From Neostapfia colusana (Eukaryota; Streptophyta; Magnoliopsida; Poales; Poaceae): 64,000 bases of DNA. Positions 57,029 through 64,000 of this stretch are shown piece after piece. The stretch's first letter is position 1; the number at the start of each line of letters is the position of its first letter. The notes beneath the pieces were generated by a model. It searched no databases, was not told the DNA's origin, and saw only the letters and a list, made by a program, of their open reading frames with translations. Made by a program: the position numbers and the translations under genes. Location: contig JASWHV010000005.1 in assembly GCA_030760725.1 (NCBI GenBank), positions 86,992,622 to 87,056,621 of the forward strand, read 5' to 3'.

Positions 57029-57973
57029 CTACTCGGAGTAGAACTCGACCTCCTGCGGGTCGTCCTCCTCCGGTACCTCTGCTGGTGGCTATGGATCTAC
57101 CACCTCTTCTCCCATTCCGGGTTCTCCCATTGCTGGAAGACCCAAGACCACCGGTACACCCAATACCGGAAGTACGAGGTCCTGCAAAGCATGCACCTCG
57201 TCCATAGCCTGGTTGTAATCTTCTTCCCAGCCTTGCCCTTCCTCAATAGCGTCGTCCCACTCTTGAGTAAGTTCCTCATTCTGCTGGGTCAGATTTTGTA
57301 CCAGTTCTTGTAACGCCGCGATGTCGACACGGCTTTTTCTCTTCGCCTTCTTCAGACGATGCAACCGATTATGCTGTTCATTCAGTCGCTTAATCGTTGG
57401 AAGGAGCACATTGCGAAGTGCGCTGTGAGCACTCTCGAAATGATCTCCACGGCTTGTGCTCTCCTTGAGCTTTGTGGCAAGATGCTCCGTATGAACAGCT
57501 TGGCTGTCCATCACAGCGTTTCCCGCCCTCATCTGGAGGCTGAGATTTGCCTCCGCGGGGTTGTACCTTGGGCAACTCGGATCCGTTGCTTCCAGGTACC
57601 TCTCTTCCCACACACGCTGAGCCAGTCCCTCCACCGGAACGAGTGCGTATGGAGTGCCCTCCATAGCCTGCACGTGTAGTTGGCAGAAACGTGACATAGT
57701 GTCACGGGCTGCCACTTGCCATATTCATTCCGGTTGTCTTCCTCTCACCGTGACGGTGAACGGCACCCAACCGGGTGGCGTAGGTCCTGCAGGGACTTCG
57801 ACATGGATGGTCCACGTCTTGTTCCCCTCTTCGCCTTCTCCCTTGGTGAAGTACTGCGGCATCTGGTTGTACCCGAAATATTGGAGCATTTGCCACAATG
57901 CTTCCGGGTAGCCGCTACGATAAGAACAGTGGGAAACCACCCACCCGTTCTCCAACTGTTTATCTGCTGTCAT
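57029..57973 (-). pseudogene. Upstream frame of element F (unknown function, coiled coil), two nonsense codons
   Basis: Same 945-nt frame as 15092-16036 in element A, same ATG after TTTACAG and same end EFYSE. In-frame stops: TGA at about 57722-57724 (Gly in A) and TAG at 57089-57091 (GAG in A). There are no indels. Replacements against A are mostly mild (for example HCSY/HCSH, KRKSR/KKKSR), and the coiled-coil heptads are kept. Confidence 0.7.
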
Positions 57974-59455
57974 CTGTAAAAATATATTTGAGAAATGTCA
58001 AATATTTATTTAAACAGTAAACCACTGAGTTATAACATAAGGCATGTTATTGAACCCATAAACTTGGAAACATAGTTCAAATTTTAAACAAATTTGACTG
58101 CTGATCTGCTGTTCCCATGACAGCCCTGACCAGTTTCTATTTCAACCTGATTTAGGCTATGTTGAAGGCAAAACCAATTCTGGAGCTCAACATCAAAGTT
58201 AAAGCTAACTTCAATAGCTTTCCAGAAAGTATTTGCTTGGCCTAACATCTGTCCTGGTTCAAAAGTTATGAGATGTCAAAGTTAACAGAATTTCTGGAAA
58301 CATTTGGACAGCACCTCCCTGCCTTAGGTACTGATTTGATCCAAGAATCCCAGTTACTTCTGTTCCTAATCTGACAAAACTTCCTGTTACAAAGTTTTAA
58401 CCTATCTAATAATCTTTCCATATATACCTCACTTTCTATTTTTAGATTTTTATGCAGGAAGTTATGTTTTATTTACAGAGAGTTTACCGAGAGTATTTGC
58501 TCTGCCCTGTTTTCTGGACAGTTTCAACTGTACTGCATTTTCCGATTGGTTAAGGGATGAAACACCTCTGGAACCCAACATAAAAGTTGTAAAGCTCTTC
58601 CAAAGATTTCCATAAATGTATCATATGACCCCAACCTCGAAAGAACTCAACCTCTAACCTCTGATTAACTTCAACCTTGATTCAGCTGAAAACAGAGTGC
58701 TCTGTCCTTAACAACCTATAAGTTGAAAACTTGTTAACTTTGAATATCCTGTTCAAGGGAAGGAGTTACATCAAGTTTTACTACTTTGGATCAAAACCTT
58801 CAAGTTTTAAATGAATTTGTTCATTTAGTTGGGTGTTACGTCGATGCGTCACCAGATGATGTCGGTACTACGTCCTCACAAAGAAAAACCTATACCGGAC
58901 TTAGCCGGCTTCGTTATTTCAGTGGCACTAAACGTCACTCGCACACGGATGCTACACGTCTACCGTTTCGTGGTCAGGCTACCTGCAGAAACTCAAACAA
59001 TCATCAGACTCGGCTGCACACCGAGCCCGGAATCCATACAGTTCGTACACCCGGCCGTCATCACTCGCCCGGATGTTCTCAAGCCAAACACGCCTTGAGT
59101 TACGTGTTCACGTTTCAGACCACGTGACGGGGTCTCCCAAGTTGCACCACGCACGCCAGAGACAGACGTTGCTCGAATACCCCAAACGACATGAAGAGTC
59201 GTAGAGGATATCAAAGCGGATCGGGTTACCTGCCACCCGTGGGGCTCCACCCTTCAGCTTGTGCGCACTGGTGGACAGCGCTTACGTGTGCCCCCCAAGA
59301 CATAAACGTCCTGAGATACACGATTTTCTCACATAAGCAAATAGGTTAGTATGCCACTTTCTATATGCTAATAACATCCTTATACGGGCTACTAACTCGT
59401 TCCTCACTGGATTTTCGAAAAAGATGATCTTTGTAGTGCGTTAAACCTCAAGCGA
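57974..59455 (-). other. Element F leader
   Basis: About 1.5 kb between primer site and upstream frame, parallel to 13606-15091 in element A. I see no supported frame; it ends in a 3' splice-site consensus before the ATG. Confidence 0.6.
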
Positions 59456-59467
59456 GCTCTGATACCA
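59456..59467 (-). other. Primer binding site of element F
   Basis: The minus strand reads TGGTATCAGAGC shortly after the 5' LTR, the initiator-Met primer site. Confidence 0.85.
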
Positions 59468-59698
59468 CGCTGACACGACCCCATGGTCTTGTCGAGCCAG
59501 GATCACGCTGAGGGGTGCTGCGTTGCACAGCACCGGATAACACACGTCAAAGGTACAAAGCGGAAGCGGAATTTTATTACATAAACCAGTTATGAACATG
59601 TTTACATCAAAATAAGTTCAGTCTACACTCGCGGGCGTAGACTAAGCATCAAGTGCACGTTCAGCCCTCGAACGTGTCCTTGCTAGCACACACGCACA

Positions 59699-59787
59699 CT
59701 AACTCTGCGGTGTGCACGACTCCCACTCGACGGGGTTCCCCTCCTGGGGTTCCGTCTCCTCTTCGGGAGTCCCTTCCTCATAGAACC
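59699..59787 (-). other. LTR-embedded terminal exon-like frame (element F, 5' LTR)
   Basis: 89 nt, same acceptor, phase and TAG stop as the other three family A copies. Confidence 0.45.
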
Positions 59788-60878
59788 CTGCAAAAGCTTC
59801 AAACACAAGCAGTGAGAACGAAGGCTCAGCAAGTCTGACCCGTCTCACCTAAACATGGAACTTCTACATGAGGGGTAATGGGTTGCATGAGGTAAAAATC
59901 ATTTGCAAGGACTCGCCTAATTAGTAGAACCTTACTTTCAAGTTTTAGCAGCAGGTTTGTGGAGAACCTTACGCTAAGGCACGTGAGAGAGCCACAATCA
60001 AACAAGAAACACATTTCTCTCATGTACTTTGCCCAAAGTTGAAAAGAACTTTAGTTAGCTCTAAACTACAGCATATCATTAACAATCAATGTCCATCTTT
60101 CAATCAGCAACATTTTAACATGTGTCTAGCCTGTTCTTTCTACGTCACGGTACAGTGAACAAGTGGTACTCACTGACCGTGAGGGACGGCAATTATAATC
60201 GACTTACACCTGCAGGGTTACCTGAACAACCCGTCACGTACGCCCGTACTCGATGTTGCCTACAACAACCATCACGGACGCTGTACGCGACTACCTTTCA
60301 CCCGTTAGCAAATGTTGAACCGGTCCAATCATCCCGAGCAAGAGGTCTCTGCACGCGCATCTCAGTGCCGCCAGCCGATTTACACCTCGAGCTCTCAACC
60401 TACCCTCTGAACGACCAGCTATGCCTCAACACCCAGCTACCCGAGTTACATCAGTTTCCCGGTTCCCATATAGCCGGTAGGTCTTCGGTACTGTTCTAGC
60501 TTGTTCAACTGGCCCGCACACAGCTCGGTCCTCAATCGACACAAGCGGAGCTACAGCACACAGGCCCCAAAGTCCTGCTGCCCTTACTCTCCGCTTGGTC
60601 TCATTTTCTTGCCATGTGTTTCATGTGCTAACACTACCCGAGTCGAGTGCCTCTAGCCTATGCTCGCGAGTAGTTCCAACTACTCGACTTGTACCGAATC
60701 ATACACTATCTTAGCATGGCAGTAGCTAACGGGGTTTGCAATCCTAAACCCAACCCGTGGTGTTCTTGGCTATGCAATTGGGTTTCCACACAAGACTCTA
60801 ATACCAAGAATAAAGTAAACAAGTATGTGCTGAAAACAATAAAAATTTGTAAAAAGGTTAATGTAAACCGGAGCTTGC

Positions 60879-60959
60879 CTTGCTGCTCTTGGTCGTAGGC
60901 TAGCTGTTCCTCCGAAGTAACGAAGTCTAGGACTTCGGGTTCCTCCTAGACCTTAGCGA
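60879..60959 (-). other. LTR-embedded internal exon-like frame (element F, 5' LTR), one stop
   Basis: 81 nt with the conserved acceptor and GC donor. The fifth codon of the frame is TAG where the other three copies have GAG, so this copy is broken. Confidence 0.45.
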
Positions 60960-63519
60960 CTACATGATAGAAGCAACATATGTATCAATTTAAATGTATT
61001 TGTATTAAGTTTTGAACTTGTGAAGCTTATAAGTCCCATTAGACAGACTCTATAACTGTGAAACTTTTACTGTGGCTTGGTTACAACCTAAACAGAGACT
61101 TGGTCAAGTTTTAGTTGCAGCAAAGCTCATTTGAGCCCTCCACAATTAATTATGTCCTTGATCTTAATTGGAACTCTTAGGGTGTTCTATGGATTTTCAG
61201 GAAACAAACTATGACATTCTGAAAACTAGATTTTCAGAGGGTTCTAATGGAGTTGGTCTCACTTAATTTGAAGGTTCCTAGCTAAAGATATGAGCTAAAC
61301 AATTTCAGAGAAAATTCTAAAAATTTTCTGAACATTTTCTATTTTCTCTGGAACAGTTTCACTAATCACACCATTAGGTGGATCAAAGGTGCTCAAAAGG
61401 ATCTGAAATTTTTATGGTAGTTAAGGGATATTTTGGTGAATATCCCAGCAAAATTTCAGGGTTTTCCTCCAAAGGATTCTCCAGTTATAGTTCCAAACAG
61501 TTTAAATTTTTGAGGAATTAATTCTGGAGAAATAAGGAATTTCGTGAAGTGAAACTTGATTTACTGAAAAGTACTCAGAGAGCTGAATCCAGCAAAATTT
61601 TGTTCACTCGATTTGGAGCTTTCTATCCAAAGTTATGAGGATTTGAAGTTTGAAGGAAATCTGAAAATCGGGGAAAAGTTTAAACTCGCACGTGGGCCCA
61701 GGGGACACGTGTCGCACGCCGAGGCGACAGCACACCGCGGCCCACAATGATTTTGCCCGCCAGCACACCCGATCCCGGCCGCAGCCGGATCCCGATTCAA
61801 AATATCTCCCGCTGACAGCTGGGGTCCACCCCCTTCTTCAACCTCGCGACACCCGCGCTCCGCTGCCGAGGGACCTCGCCGGAGAGCTCGCCGCCGGCTT
61901 CTGTACAGCTCCAAACTTCTCGATTCTGGCCGCCCCTGCCTATTTTTACTCGGGGAACAGGATTCTAGGGTCAGCTGCTCATGACAATGTCCGGAGCATG
62001 GTCGGCGACGAGCCGCCACCTCGGAACGACTTCGGCCATGTCGGCTGACTTCCCTCGCACCTCAACTACTTTGGGAACCGGTCGGGAAGCATCAGTGGAC
62101 CTCATAGAAGGTCGACATGAGCTCGAGGCTGCTCGGGGAAGGCCCGAAATAGGTCCTCACCGTGCGACCGATGCCTCCCGTTCATGCCGCCATTGGTAAA
62201 CCTCGAATTACGCCGGGTACAGAGGTTCTCCGGCCCAGAGTTGTGAAGGCAACTTGTGCGTTACCGTGTCTAGCTTGTGTGAGAGCGGATTGAGGCCCCC
62301 TAATCCTTTCTAGAGCACGAATTAAACAGACTCGCACCCAAAGGTCGTTCTGCACACAGAAAGGGGAAAAATGGAAATTCGCCGCCGGTGAGCAACCACT
62401 CGAGCTGTGGTTTGGGGGTGAGAAGCACCGGTCACCGGCGCGTCCAAGGGTGCCTTGGCTCAGGCGTGACAACGCCCTGGTTGGGCAGTCCACGGAAGCC
62501 CGAGGTGCAGCGGTTCCAAGTCCCGAATTTGGTCTTTCGGCACAGCCGATATCAATCGGTTTCAACTGAATTCTAGCAGCGGGGAGGATGGAGGAAGGTC
62601 TCTAGTACCTTGCCGTGGCTCTGGAGGGGACGGAGGAAGCTGTGATCGGCGCTCTCCGATCGATTCCGAGTTGCGGAAAGTTTCGGCCGGCGCTGAGTTC
62701 TTGGGGGTGAAGAAACGGGCGATGCTTCGGCCGAGGAGGGGGAAAGGTGCCTTAAGAAGGCTCTGCACCGCCTCATGCCCGCGCGTGGCCAAGCAGCTGC
62801 TGGCGCGGCGGCTTCCCTCGGTGGCGATCGCAGCGGCGGCGCGGTTAACCGAGTGAGAAAGTCTCAGTCGGTTTGATTTGCAGTAGAGGCTGACATGTGG
62901 GTCCCACTCCCCATTTTAACCTCTGAAATTTACTCCTAATCACTGTTGTAAACAGTGAACCCCATACTACCCCTGGTAATTCAAATTATTCACCCATGAG
63001 CCATTTGAATTGAGTAGAATTCAAATTGGGTTTGGTTTGAGTGAATTTCAGCACAAGTTCAGTTTTGAATTCAAATAAAGTTTAAATTTGTCCCACTTAG
63101 CTCATGTCAAGATCAACTCCAAATGGAGTGAAAATTGGTGTGTGAGCTCAAAAAAATGTGCTGAGTAAGAATATGCCTCCCACTTTTAAATTCATGGGAT
63201 AAAAACAGTTTGAATTTGAATATGGTTTTAAACTGCCCTCTTTCTAACTATACCCAAAATGACCTCAAAAAGGTTTTGAATTTGGGTGAAACTTGGCATG
63301 GACATCCTTAGCAAAGTGTAGGAGTTTTCATATGTCCAGCCCACCTATATCGCATGTGGGAAATATTACTTTTGCAATGTGTGAGTTTGTTCTCTAATGA
63401 GCATGTTGATGGTGGTTACTTGCTCTTCATTTGTGTTCATCATCTTTCCTCAAATGAGGTGTGTGGTGTGGTGATGAACACTTCAATTTTGTGTCAAAAA
63501 CTGAGGCCCTTACGTCAAC

Positions 63520-64000
63520 CAACCTAGCCATATTCCTAACCACAACCCCGTCCTCACTTTTTTTATTTTTAAACACCCATTTAGTTCCGATTAGAGTGTG
63601 ACCTTAAGGTGGAGGTACAAGTTTCCAAACATTATTTCTTTCAAAATTTTCTAACTCTTCTTGCATGGCAATAATCCAAGATTCATTAGTGAGTGCATGT
63701 GATATATCTTTGGGTTCAAAAGAAGCAACAAATGCAGAATGAGCGTGAGGATTTGGATCACAAAATCTGGACCGTGTGACTCGTTCGTGCAAGCTTCCAA
63801 TCATTTGTTGTGGAGGATGACTTTTGAGGACCCGGAGGGGAGTAGACAATTCACAAGCTCCTTCTTCTTCATGTTCATCACAAATTGAAGAACTTGTGAC
63901 TTGAGGACGATCTGGACCAGCAATGGTGATCGTTGGTGCTGGTTGTGAATCAAAATCAGGAGCTGGAACAATGTCATTAGCTCCTGAATTTTCGGACAGC
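63520..64000 (-). pseudogene. Element G integrase C-terminus and start of reverse transcriptase, partial
   Basis: From the window end leftwards the frame is open through an acidic linker (CDEHEEEGACE) and PHAHSAFVASFEPKDISHAL, then ESWIIAMQEELENFERNNVW, a standard copia linker and RT start. A TAA at 63604-63606 interrupts it (readable as CAA to TAA), followed by GTKWVFKNKKSEDGVVVRN up to the element F junction. The frame continues beyond 64000. Confidence 0.85.

Larger units (their letters stand above)
48654..63514 (-). mobile_element. Element F: second copy of family A, inserted in copia element G
   Basis: Minus-strand element with 5' LTR 59471-63514, primer site 59456-59467, upstream frame 57029-57973, gag-pol 52253-56756, polypurine tract about 52184-52200 and 3' LTR 48654-52183. 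It is flanked by the perfect target duplication TCAAC (48649-48653 and 63515-63519). The copia RT frame reads across the site when F is removed. LTR and coding order are as in element A. Confidence 0.95.
59471..63514 (-). repeat. Element F 5' LTR
   Basis: Full-length 4044-bp LTR, minus strand TGTAAGGG-like start (first pair changed, plus strand ends CCCTTACG) to GTGTCA end. It carries exon-like segments at 60879-60959 (with one TAG) and 59699-59787 (open). Confidence 0.95.
44745..64000 (-). mobile_element. Element G: Ty1/copia retrotransposon (SIRE/Maximus-like), split by element F and running out of the window
   Basis: Left (3') LTR 44745-46339, a 3' region with several purine tracts, RNase H and RT to 48648, then element F, then the integrase/RT junction from 63520 to the window end. 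The YVDDIIFG motif, the order integrase then RT, and repeated AAAGGGGGAGA tracts fit the SIRE/Maximus group; clade is inference. The 5' part lies outside the window. Decayed. Confidence 0.85.

Overview
The window reads as grass (Poaceae-type) nuclear DNA made almost entirely of nested LTR retrotransposons. I see no host gene, no rRNA or tRNA gene and no CRISPR. The grass assignment is inference from the element types: gypsy chromovirus-like elements with 3-4 kb LTRs and an initiator-Met primer site, a gag-only Tat-like element, and a SIRE/Maximus-like copia element. Species cannot be told from the sequence.

Layout, outermost first. Element E is the oldest chromovirus-type LTR I can place; it is seen at about 2938-3604 and resumes at 43285-44744. 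Element B (3605-43279, + strand, target duplication CATGT/CTTGT) sits in the E LTR. Its 3.1 kb 5' LTR is split at 6659 by a block of family C elements (6660-35267, - strand, gag-only, 1.1 kb LTRs), which resumes the B LTR at 35268. B then continues with primer site, decayed gag-pol (35721-40216) and 3' LTR (40231-43279). Element A (9547-24959, + strand, 4 kb LTRs, target duplication ACCGG) is inserted in a 106-bp tandem array inside the first C element. To the right, copia element G (44745 to beyond 64000, - strand) also interrupts the E LTR. G is itself split inside its reverse transcriptase by element F (48654-63514, - strand, target duplication TCAAC), a second copy of family A in opposite orientation.

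All open frames are retroelement frames, and all gag-pol frames are broken, so nothing here looks autonomously active. Families A/F, B and E share an unusual 5' architecture. The LTR carries exon-like segments with matched splice sites and phases. The coding frames (the extra frame upstream of gag in A and F, gag in A, gag in B) start 0-1 nt after a 3' splice-site consensus. In B the first LTR splice donor is buried in a perfect 10-bp hairpin.

The most interesting signals are: (1) a conserved two-exon, phase-1 split frame embedded in the LTRs of three families; (2) a 314-codon upstream frame with a coiled coil, of identical length in both copies of family A; (3) arrays of G-box plus hairpin modules (CGGAGCTC / GAGGTCCGG words) shared by the otherwise unrelated B and C elements; and (4) a duplicated B-LTR segment that ends at exactly the same C insertion point, which is either a rearrangement or an assembly join. 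All boundaries were read by eye from repeats and target duplications; no alignment or database search was run.
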